From contig JAMWDF010000122.1 of assembly GCA_023818865.1 (NCBI GenBank), forward strand, positions 1-7,376: a DNA stretch of 7,376 nt, written 5' to 3'. Origin of the DNA: Candidatus Omnitrophota bacterium. Its GTDB lineage: Bacteria; Ratteibacteria; UBA8468; B48-G9; DSTR01. A model generated the notes under the pieces. It made no database searches. It saw nothing but the letters and a program-made list of their open reading frames with translations, and had not been told where the DNA came from. This document shows, piece by piece, positions 1 through 5,778 of this stretch. The number at the start of each line of letters is the position of its first letter. The first letter of the stretch is position 1. Made by a program: the position numbers and the translations under genes.

Positions 1-164
1 ATCCCAAGACCATTGAGGCCGACAAGCTGGCCGCCCAGGCCCTCTCCGTAATGGAGAAATTAGAAATCACTTGTTTAGTAATCGTTGACAAAAAAAATAG
101 ACCAAAGGGCATAGTCCATCTTCATGATCTCCTGGGAAAAAAGGAGTTCCACTTTGATTTCTGA
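1..164 (+). CDS. kdsD: Arabinose-5-phosphate isomerase, C-terminal CBS-domain fragment (partial, 5' end outside window)
   Basis: Only the last 53 codons and the TGA at 162-164 are present, read in the frame that starts at base 3. The fragment reads as the end of a CBS domain: T-I-E-A-D-K-L-A-A-Q-A, then an L-V-I-V-D strand, then G-I-V-H-L-H-D-L-L close to the C-terminus. That H-L-H-D-L-L ending is typical of KdsD/KpsF proteins, which convert D-ribulose 5-phosphate to D-arabinose 5-phosphate, the first step of Kdo synthesis in the cytoplasm. The catalytic SIS domain would lie upstream and cannot be seen. The identification is strengthened by kdsC directly downstream, with an 11-base overlap if kdsC starts at TTG 154. 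Another CBS-domain protein cannot be excluded from the fragment alone. Confidence 0.85.
   Translation, partial: PKTIEADKLAAQALSVMEKLEITCLVIVDKKNRPKGIVHLHDLLGKKEFHFDF
141..146 (+). promoter_or_regulatory. Ribosome binding site that decides the kdsC start
   Basis: AAGGAG lies 7 bases before an in-frame TTG at 154 and inside the end of kdsD. The upstream ATG at 124 has no purine-rich site before it. The site therefore favours TTG 154 as the real kdsC start. Confidence 0.6.
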
Positions 165-678
165 AGAAAGTTGGCACAGGATAAAGGTATTAGCGGTAGA
201 TGTGGACGGGGTTTTGACTGATGGTCAGATTATCCTCCAGGGCAATTCGGTCTGCCGTCGGTTTTACGTCAGGGATGGGCTGGCTATCAAGTGGCTGGTT
301 CAGTTGGGATTAAGGGTTGTTATTATTACAGGGAGAAATTGTACTCTGGCCGAGAAAAAAAGATGGCACCAACTGGGAATAAGAACAGTACTCGCCCGGG
401 CGGAAAACAAAGAAAAATCGCTGGGAAGATGGCTGAAGCATGCTGGATTTAACTGGAACGATGTCTGTTACATTGGGGACGACCTACCTGACCGGTCACC
501 GATGCAAAGAGCCGCCCTGGCTGTCTGCCCAGCGGACGCTTGTCCTCAGGTGCGGGCAGTCGCCGACATTGTCTGTCATACATCCGGGGGCTGCGGAGTC
601 CTCCGAGAAATCGCTGAACTAATACTTCAGAAGAGGGGAAAATGGGAAACTATCCTTGCTTCTTACGCCTCTTGTTGA
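154..678 (+). CDS. kdsC: 3-deoxy-D-manno-octulosonate 8-phosphate phosphatase, HAD family
   Basis: KdsC hydrolyses Kdo 8-phosphate to Kdo and phosphate in the cytoplasm, feeding the inner core of lipopolysaccharide. The protein is a capless C0-type HAD phosphatase. Motif I is D-V-D-G-V-L-T-D-G at residues 16-24 (nucleophile D16, acid/base D18), motif II is I-I-T-G-R near 57-61, a Lys (K86) sits where motif III is expected, and G-D-D-L-P-D at 108-113 is motif IV. The C-terminal G-G-x-G-x-x-R-E loop is present as G-G-C-G-V-L-R-E. I chose TTG 154 (174 residues) because AAGGAG lies 7 bases upstream and the protein then begins just before the first beta strand. ATG 124 in the same frame would give 184 residues but lacks a ribosome site. 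The gene overlaps kdsD by 11 bases and the next gene by 37. Identity is firm; the start is less so. Confidence 0.92.
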   Translation: MISEESWHRIKVLAVDVDGVLTDGQIILQGNSVCRRFYVRDGLAIKWLVQLGLRVVIITGRNCTLAEKKRWHQLGIRTVLARAENKEKSLGRWLKHAGFNWNDVCYIGDDLPDRSPMQRAALAVCPADACPQVRAVADIVCHTSGGCGVLREIAELILQKRGKWETILASYASC

Positions 679-1232
679 TAGCTATTTTCTTATCCTTGGG
701 AATAATGAGCCCTGGGTGTCAGCGCAAGCAAAACATCTCCGTCAATGATGAAACTGGTCCCCAGCAAATAGAGCATTTTAAATTGACCCAGGTTTCAGAA
801 AAAATGTACCTGGAGTTAACCGGTGAAGGGGCAGAACTTACTGGTCAGCAAAAATCAGCGGTGATCAACCAGCCAGAACTTTCACTAAGATCATCGGAAA
901 CAATGATTGAAGTAACCACCGGCGGTGAAGGAAAGGCTGAGGTCCGATTGAATCCCCAGCGCCAAGAAATAGAGGAAGCGATCCTGGAAGGCAAAGTAAA
1001 GCTAGTGCAAAAAGATGCTTCCGGGAAGAAAGTTTTGATGCAAGCCAGCTGTCAGAAACTGAGTTATCACCAGCAAAATCGGGTCATGATTATGGAAGGC
1101 AACCCGGTAGTCACTCGGGAGGCAAACAGTTTTTCCGGGGAAAAGATTTATTACTACTGGACAGAAAATAGAATCGAAATAAAGGGCAATGTTAGGGTAT
1201 TGGTCTATCCAGAAAAAGATAGGAATCCTTAG
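642..1232 (+). CDS. lptC: LptC-like LPS-export periplasmic lipoprotein with an LptA/OstA-like C-terminal half
   Basis: The 196-residue product starts with a hydrophobic signal (about residues 8-22) followed by S-P-G-C, a loose lipobox that would make C26 the lipidated residue. The rest is rich in beta strands. The pattern G-x-x-A-E-L-T-G, the acidic stretch, and the later E-G-N-P-V-V and I-E-I-K-G-N-V-R-V segments fit the beta-jellyroll of LptC and LptA. These proteins form the periplasmic bridge that carries LPS from the LptB2FG transporter to the outer membrane. Position after kdsC is where lptC lies in E. coli. The C-terminal half (from about residue 120) looks more like LptA than LptC, and no separate lptA or lptB follows. 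GAGGGG precedes ATG 642 by only about 3-5 bases, and the start overlaps kdsC by 37 bases. It overlaps the next gene by 44. Family-level identity is reasonable; LptC versus LptA is not settled. Confidence 0.62.
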   Translation: MGNYPCFLRLLLIAIFLSLGIMSPGCQRKQNISVNDETGPQQIEHFKLTQVSEKMYLELTGEGAELTGQQKSAVINQPELSLRSSETMIEVTTGGEGKAEVRLNPQRQEIEEAILEGKVKLVQKDASGKKVLMQASCQKLSYHQQNRVMIMEGNPVVTREANSFSGEKIYYYWTENRIEIKGNVRVLVYPEKDRNP

Positions 1233-2205
1233 TCTATTTTTTCTTTTGGCTAGGTTTTCAGGCGGAGAAGAAATAAGAGCCTGTTTAAAGGAGGGAGAAT
1301 CCCTGGCCAGGGTCAAGGCTGCATTCACACCGGGATTACGAGGGAATGTTTACATCTGTCGGCAGGAAAATCGCTGGTTTCTGATTAATGCCTTAGAACT
1401 TGAAGATTACGTGACCGGTGTCGTCGGTAATGAAATGGGGAAAGAATGGCCAATAGAGGCACTAAAAGCTCAAGCGGTGTGTGCCAGGAGCGTTGCTCTT
1501 TACAGAAAGAACGAAGCCCGACGAAAAGGAAAACCCTATGATGTGATGATGAGCCATCAAATATACGGAAGGTGTGAGCATGATAATGTTATTACCGCGG
1601 TGGAAGAAACAAGAGGAGAAATTTTGACGGTGGAAGGAAAACCTGCTTTGGTATTTTACCACACCTGCTGTGGCGGAGCCACTACCAACCCGGACAACGT
1701 CTGGCCGAGTCTCTCCTGGCCGTATCTCCTACCCGTTTCTGGTTGCCATTGTGATAACTCCCTCTATACTAATTGGGAAAGAATTTTCTGGCGCGAGAGA
1801 TTATCAAGAATCCTGAATCTGCGGATTCAGGAGATCGCCATCAATGAAAAGGAGACATCGGGGCGGGTCATCACCCTAACCATCACGACCGCTGATGGGG
1901 ATCGCTTGAGAATGAAAGCGGCTGACTTTCGGAATCGAATTAATCAGCGAGCGCAAAGTTCTTCCTTTTCTGATCCGACCACTCTTCCCGGGACTATTTT
2001 TACTCTGAAACGAGATAAGGATAGGTTCATCTTCACTGGGCGAGGCTATGGCCATGGGGTTGGCTTGTGTCAATGGGGAGCCAGGAGAATGGCTGAACAA
2101 GGGGCTAATTATAAGGAAATTCTTCGCTTCTACTTTTCCGGTTGGGAAGTAACCCAGCACTTACCAAAGGAGGGCTATGGAAATAAGAGTTCACTTGAAA
2201 ATTAA
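1189..2205 (+). CDS. SpoIID/LytB-domain protein, putative peptidoglycan lytic transglycosylase or amidase enhancer
   Basis: The 338-residue product has an N-terminal signal or anchor (K9-K10, then a hydrophobic run to about A21) without a clear cleavage site, so it is probably exported. The SpoIID domain follows: L-E-D-Y-V-T-G-V-V-G-N-E-M at about 71-83, E-A-L-K-A-Q-A at 90-96, Y-H-T-C-C-G-G at 157-163, W-P-Y-L near 177-180, and G-R-G-Y-G-H-G-V-G-L-C-Q-W-G-A at 284-298. E82 in the V-V-x-x-E-M motif is the likely catalytic Glu by analogy with Bacillus SpoIID, which cleaves denuded glycan strands. C160/C161 and C186-H187-C188 could bind metal, as Cys/His residues do in clostridial SpoIID; that is inference. 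SpoIID homologues also occur in bacteria that do not sporulate. The start is uncertain: ATG 1189 has only a weak AAAGGG site 1-2 bases away and overlaps lptC by 44 bases, but it supplies the signal sequence. Confidence 0.88.
   Translation: MLGYWSIQKKIGILSLFFLLARFSGGEEIRACLKEGESLARVKAAFTPGLRGNVYICRQENRWFLINALELEDYVTGVVGNEMGKEWPIEALKAQAVCARSVALYRKNEARRKGKPYDVMMSHQIYGRCEHDNVITAVEETRGEILTVEGKPALVFYHTCCGGATTNPDNVWPSLSWPYLLPVSGCHCDNSLYTNWERIFWRERLSRILNLRIQEIAINEKETSGRVITLTITTADGDRLRMKAADFRNRINQRAQSSSFSDPTTLPGTIFTLKRDKDRFIFTGRGYGHGVGLCQWGARRMAEQGANYKEILRFYFSGWEVTQHLPKEGYGNKSSLEN
1811..1832 (+). repeat. Perfect 9-bp inverted repeat with a 4-base loop inside the SpoIID gene
   Basis: TCCTGAATC at 1811-1819 is followed by the loop TGCG and the exact reverse complement GATTCAGGA at 1824-1832. 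It lies within coding sequence (R-I-L-N-L-R-I-Q-E-I) and no T-run follows, so it is not a standard terminator. A hairpin of this size could arise by chance in a window this long. Confidence 0.6.
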
Positions 2206-2491
2206 GGTCAACTCTGATTTTGAAAATTATGTGCGGGAAAAAATCGTAGGCCTGGGGAAAGTGGCCCTTGGACCAACTACCGCCGATTTTTATTTAAGAA
2301 AGGAAGGTCCAGCCTATGTAAGTGAACTGGTGATTCACACCGGACATCAAACTGTATTCTTGAAAGAGAGCGACCCAGAACTTAACCGGAGTGTTGACGA
2401 ATTGCTACACAAAGCCAGGGTCAAATTAAGTCGGCTTCATGACAAGGTAATCGACCGTTCCCACAGACAAAAAATGAAGGAGGAGAAATGA
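2177..2491 (+). CDS. hpf: Short-form ribosome hibernation promoting factor (HPF/YfiA family)
   Basis: The 104-residue product is the length of the short HPF class that binds the 30S decoding region and promotes inactive ribosome dimers or protects idle ribosomes. It begins M-E-I-R-V-H like the family's first strand, followed by F-E-N-Y-V-R-E-K-I (helix 1), A-D-F-Y-L-R-K-E-G, Y-V-S-E-L-V-I-H-T (strand), and S-V-D-E-L-L-H-K-A-R-V-K-L-S-R-L-H-D-K (basic helix 2), ending in a charged tail. There is no long-form C-terminal dimerisation domain. AAAGGAGGG lies just before ATG 2177, with only about 3 bases between GGAGG and the start. The gene overlaps spoIID by 29 bases and ptsN by 4 (ATGA). The hpf-ptsN pairing is also found in the proteobacterial rpoN cluster, which supports both calls. 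Confidence 0.85.
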   Translation: MEIRVHLKIKVNSDFENYVREKIVGLGKVALGPTTADFYLRKEGPAYVSELVIHTGHQTVFLKESDPELNRSVDELLHKARVKLSRLHDKVIDRSHRQKMKEEK

Positions 2492-2961
2492 AAATAGTAG
2501 ATTTTCTGACTGAAGACTCTGTCGTTATTGATATGAAAAGCACCGAGAAAGAATCCTCTCTGGATGAACTTCTATCTGTTCTGGAAAAGAGTGGAAGAAT
2601 CAAGAACCGCAAGAAGATTCTGGAAGCATTGCTTGAACGAGAGAAACTTGGCTCAACCGGCATTGGTCAGGGCATCGCCGTTCCCCATGCCAAGACTGAT
2701 CAGGTAGAAAATCTGGTGGGGGCTCTTGGTATTTCTCAAAAGGGTGTTCAATTTGAAGCCCTGGACGGAGAGCCAGTAAATATCATTTTTTTGGTGCTGG
2801 CTCCTTCGTCAGCTACCGGCATTCATCTTAAGGCCCTAGCCAAAATAGCCAGATTACTCAAAGACCGTGTCTTCAGGCAGAGCTTGAGAACTGCTCCCAC
2901 TCCTGCCGAAGCACTAAAAATCATTGCCGAAGACGAAGAAAAGTTGAACTCTCTTCCCTAA
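2488..2961 (+). CDS. ptsN: PTS EIIA component, PtsN (EIIA-Ntr)/fructose-type
   Basis: The 157-residue single-domain protein is a mannitol/fructose-class EIIA. R-E-K-L-G-S-T-G-I-G-Q-G-I-A-V-P-H spans residues 51-67, with H67 as the phosphorylated His in the family's G-[IV]-A-[IVL]-P-H motif. Typical further blocks are V-N-I-I-F-L-V-L-A-P near 97-106, H-L-K-A-L-A-K-I-A-R-L-L, and a C-terminal A-E-A-L-K-I-I helix. No EIIB or EIIC is fused or nearby, so a regulatory role like that of EIIA-Ntr, and not sugar uptake, is inferred. It follows hpf with a 4-base ATGA overlap and has a strong AAGGAGG site at 2477-2483. ptsI starts 5 bases after its stop, which suggests a phosphate path from enzyme I to this protein. 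The HPr-like carrier needed between them is not encoded in the window. Confidence 0.87.
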   Translation: MKIVDFLTEDSVVIDMKSTEKESSLDELLSVLEKSGRIKNRKKILEALLEREKLGSTGIGQGIAVPHAKTDQVENLVGALGISQKGVQFEALDGEPVNIIFLVLAPSSATGIHLKALAKIARLLKDRVFRQSLRTAPTPAEALKIIAEDEEKLNSLP

Positions 2962-2966
2962 AAAAG

Positions 2967-4703
2967 ATGAAAATATATCAAGGCATCGGGATAACCCCTG
3001 GAATAGCTATTGGTCGAGCTTGTGTTTGGAAACGCTCAGCAGAATCTTTGCCTGTTTATCGTCTCCGTCCCCAGGAAGTAGAACCAGAAGTTTCCCGACT
3101 CCAACAGGCCATTGACCGGACGGAACAAGAAATCCTTCGTTTGCAGGAAAAAATGGCCAATTCCTTAGGGCCGGAATACGGGCAAATTTTCGCTATGTAT
3201 CGCGTTTTTCTCCAAGACAAAACTATCCGGGAGAAAGCAATAACAATTATCCGTCAGGAAAGAATAAACGCAGAAAGAGCCCTGGACGTAGTCATCAAAG
3301 ACCTTGGTGAAGTTTTTGCTTATTCCCCGGAAGAACTACTTCAAGATAGGAGACGGGACCTCTTAGATATAGTGGAAAGAATTATTGCTAACCTTAATCC
3401 TACAAAGAGGAAACAAGCTCGGGTCTTGGGAAAACGCCGGATTATTGTTAGCCAAGAGCTTTCCCCTTCTCAGTTGGCCACTTTGTCTCACCAAAAAGTA
3501 ATTGGTCTGGTTATGGAAGTAGGTAGTCCTACTTCCCATGCCGCTATTATTGCCAGAGCGATGGACCTACCCACGGTCGTGGGAACAGGCATTTTTATTG
3601 AGACTCTCAAGGAGGAAGAGACAGTAATTGTTGACGGAGAGACTGGCCAGGTAATTATCGATCCGGACAGAAAGACCCTTCTCTCTTACAAACAAAAACA
3701 GAAGCGGTTAGCCAGTTTCCAAAAGCGGTTACAAACCCTAGTTCATTTGCCAGCTAAAACCAGAGACGGTCACCGGGTAAATTTGCTGGCTAATATTGAA
3801 TTCCCTGAAGAAGCAGTCAGTGTTGGCGGATATGGTGGTGAAGGTATTGGTCTTTACCGAACTGAATATCTTTACCTCAACCGGAACGACTTGCCATCCG
3901 AAGAAGAGCAATTTCAGGCTTACCGCAGGGTCGCTGAACTGATGAAGGAAAAACCCGTGGTGATCAGAACGATTGATCTTGGAGGAGATAAATTCCCCAG
4001 CCACCTGGGCTTTGGCAAAGAACGTAATCCCTTCCTGGGATGGCGTGCTATCCGCATTTGCCTGGAAAGACCAGATATCTTTATAAGCCAAATCAAGGCC
4101 GTTCTCCGAGCGGCAGTCTACGGTCATCTGAAAATAATGATTCCCATGGTAGCAACAGTGGAAGAAGTTCAGCAGACAAAGCAAGTAATTGATAGGAGTG
4201 TTGAAATCCTACGTCAGGAAGGTAAACCTTTTCGCGAGGAAATTCCCTTAGGAGTACTGATTGAGGTACCAGCCGCTGCCTTGCTTTGCCACCGGCTGGC
4301 CACGATGGTAGATTTCTTCAGTATCGGCACTAACGATTTAATTCAGTATACCCTGGCAGCCGATCGGGGCAACGAACGGACCACCCATCTCTATCAACCA
4401 TGTCATCCAGCCATTTTGTCTTTGATTACTACCATTGTGGAACAAGCCCATGCTCATCAGATAAGAGTGGGGCTCTGTGGAGAAATGGCGGCGACTCCAG
4501 AAATTGCTTGTTTGCTTGTGGCTCTTGGAGTTGATGAATTGAGTATGGCGCCAGCGGCTATCCCCAGAGTAAAGGAATCTATCCGCCGAGTCACTTGGAA
4601 GCGACTAGTTGCTTTAAGAGACAGATTAAAAGATTTTTCTACCCACTCTGAAATTTACAGTCACTTAAAAAATAGCCTGGCTGATGTACTTCAGGAAAAC
4701 TAA
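2967..4703 (+). CDS. ptsI: Phosphoenolpyruvate-protein phosphotransferase, PTS enzyme I
   Basis: Enzyme I takes phosphate from phosphoenolpyruvate onto a histidine and passes it to HPr in the cytoplasm. The 578-residue length matches classical enzyme I and there is no N-terminal GAF domain, so this is ptsI and not ptsP. It begins with G-I-G-I-T-P-G-I-A-I-G, then helical HPr-binding segments (about 33-140), then P-T-S-H-A-A-I-I-A-R with active H191. The PEP-binding barrel carries G-I-G-L-Y-R-T-E, V-I-R-T-I-D-L-G-G-D-K, F-L-G-W-R-A-I-R, D-F-F-S-I-G-T-N-D-L-I-Q-Y, and G-L-C-G-E-M-A with active C504. The residues before H191 read G-S-P-T-S-H where G-G-x-T-S-H is usual. No clear Shine-Dalgarno sequence precedes ATG 2967; with a 5-base gap after ptsN it may depend on translational coupling. 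The alignment start (M-K-I-Y-Q-G-I-G) supports this ATG. Confidence 0.95.
   Translation: MKIYQGIGITPGIAIGRACVWKRSAESLPVYRLRPQEVEPEVSRLQQAIDRTEQEILRLQEKMANSLGPEYGQIFAMYRVFLQDKTIREKAITIIRQERINAERALDVVIKDLGEVFAYSPEELLQDRRRDLLDIVERIIANLNPTKRKQARVLGKRRIIVSQELSPSQLATLSHQKVIGLVMEVGSPTSHAAIIARAMDLPTVVGTGIFIETLKEEETVIVDGETGQVIIDPDRKTLLSYKQKQKRLASFQKRLQTLVHLPAKTRDGHRVNLLANIEFPEEAVSVGGYGGEGIGLYRTEYLYLNRNDLPSEEEQFQAYRRVAELMKEKPVVIRTIDLGGDKFPSHLGFGKERNPFLGWRAIRICLERPDIFISQIKAVLRAAVYGHLKIMIPMVATVEEVQQTKQVIDRSVEILRQEGKPFREEIPLGVLIEVPAAALLCHRLATMVDFFSIGTNDLIQYTLAADRGNERTTHLYQPCHPAILSLITTIVEQAHAHQIRVGLCGEMAATPEIACLLVALGVDELSMAPAAIPRVKESIRRVTWKRLVALRDRLKDFSTHSEIYSHLKNSLADVLQEN
4693..4696 (+). promoter_or_regulatory. 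Ribosome binding site that decides the isomerase start
   Basis: AGGA, within CAGGAAAA, lies 8 bases before ATG 4705. The in-frame ATG at 4684 has no such site and would overlap ptsI by 20 bases, so 4705 is preferred. Confidence 0.5.
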
Positions 4704-4704
4704 A

Positions 4705-5778
4705 ATGCGACCTTCTTTTGACCAGAGTTACGATAACCAGGGGATGTATTCGCTCCTCCAGACATTCCCGGAACAATGCGCGCAAGCTTGTCGCCTTAAA
4801 ATTCCCGGTAAGTTGAGAGGTTCTTTCGACCGCCTTTGCCTGGTAGGTATGGGCGGGTCAGGTATTGCCTTGGAGGTAATCCAATCAATCGCTGGTCCAA
4901 AAACAGCCATCCCTATTTTTTTGCATCGGAATTATGGTCTACCAGCCTGGGTTGGCCCCACTTCTCTGGTTATCTGTTCAAGTTATTCGGGAAATACAGA
5001 GGAAGTCCTTAGCGCCTACCGCCAAGCTAAGAGAAAAGGATGCTTAATAGGCGTTATTACCAGCGGTGGTAAACTTCTCGCTCTGGCTCAAGAAGACCGA
5101 TACCCAGCCATCGTGGTCCCAGGCAAATTACCTCCCAGATGCGCTCTGGGTTATATGTTTTTCCCCCTGCTCCGCTGGATGAGAAATCTTCAAATTTTGC
5201 CGAGGAGTCCTTCCCTGAAGGTATTACTGAAAATAGTTAGTTTTTCCGTAGCCCGTTACCTTTCCAAAAGAAAATTGAATTATGCCCAGAAACTGGCGTT
5301 ACTTTTCCGTGACCATGTCCCGGTACTCTACAGCGACCAGGAGTCCTTTCCCGCTGCCCTACGCTGGAAACAGCAATTAGCGGAAAACAGCAAGATGTTT
5401 GTTACCATTGGCGTCCTCCCTGAGATGAACCACAACGAAATTATGGCCTGGCACTTTCCTGCCTGGTTGATTACCAAGGCTTTGCCTGTATTCTTTACAG
5501 GTCATCCCGTTGATGCTAAACTATTGAGAAGGTTCATGCTAACAAAAAGAATCATCCGCCCCCAGAGTAAAAATGTTGTCACTGTCACCTGCGGGGGAAA
5601 AACTTTGATAGAAAAACTTTTGCGGCTAATTATTTTGGGAGATTGGGTTAGCTATTACCTGGCTCTTCTAAACAGAGTGGACCCGACAGAAATCCAGGAA
5701 ATAAACCTTCTCAAAAAGTCTCTTTCATCCATAACCACGGAGGAAAATGATGGAAGACATTTATCTGTTCACTTCTGA
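4705..5778 (+). CDS. Bifunctional phosphoglucose/phosphomannose isomerase, SIS-domain family
   Basis: This 357-residue protein belongs to the SIS-fold PGI/PMI family known from archaea such as Pyrobaculum and from scattered bacteria. It interconverts glucose 6-phosphate or mannose 6-phosphate with fructose 6-phosphate. G-M-G-G-S-G lies at 48-53, S-S-Y-S-G-N-T-E-E at 92-100 (phosphate binding), P-P-R-C-A-L-G-Y at 143-150 (R145), R-W-K-Q-Q-L-A-E-N-S-K at 220-230, and P-E-M-N-H-N-E-I at 239-246, where E245 matches the family's catalytic Glu. H267 in G-H-P-V-D-A-K is a candidate for the ring-opening His. I chose ATG 4705 (two bases after the ptsI stop, AGGA upstream) over ATG 4684, which would give 364 residues. 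The end overlaps metK by 29 bases. The family is clear; preference for glucose or mannose phosphate cannot be read from sequence. Confidence 0.88.
   Translation: MRPSFDQSYDNQGMYSLLQTFPEQCAQACRLKIPGKLRGSFDRLCLVGMGGSGIALEVIQSIAGPKTAIPIFLHRNYGLPAWVGPTSLVICSSYSGNTEEVLSAYRQAKRKGCLIGVITSGGKLLALAQEDRYPAIVVPGKLPPRCALGYMFFPLLRWMRNLQILPRSPSLKVLLKIVSFSVARYLSKRKLNYAQKLALLFRDHVPVLYSDQESFPAALRWKQQLAENSKMFVTIGVLPEMNHNEIMAWHFPAWLITKALPVFFTGHPVDAKLLRRFMLTKRIIRPQSKNVVTVTCGGKTLIEKLLRLIILGDWVSYYLALLNRVDPTEIQEINLLKKSLSSITTEENDGRHLSVHF
5739..5743 (+). promoter_or_regulatory. Ribosome binding site of metK
   Basis: GGAGG lies inside the end of the isomerase gene, 6 bases before ATG 5750 and only 3 before ATG 5747. 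The spacing favours the second of the two adjacent ATG codons. Confidence 0.6.

Noticed and set aside
85..115. TTGACA (85-90) with CATAGT (110-115) as a promoter before kdsC
   Set aside because: The spacer is 19 bases, the -10 matches only four of six positions, and it lies inside kdsD in a tightly packed operon.
1002..1328. 108-codon open frame on the - strand across the lptC-spoIID junction
   Set aside because: Antisense to two supported genes, with no recognisable domain.
3702..3731. Repeated AAGCGGTTA in ptsI
   Set aside because: A 9-base direct repeat that encodes similar basic residues in the linker between domains; no sign of a mobile or structured element.
3738..4184. 148-codon open frame on the - strand
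   Set aside because: It lies wholly opposite the conserved PEP-binding barrel of ptsI, its translation resembles no family I know, and all other genes are on the + strand.
4269..4299. Inverted repeat CCAGCCG/CGGCTGG in ptsI
   Set aside because: Only 7 bp with a 17-base loop inside conserved coding sequence; expected by chance.
5485..5501. Inverted repeat CCTGTA-TTCTT-TACAGG in the isomerase gene
   Set aside because: Six base pairs only, in mid-gene, no T-run; chance level.
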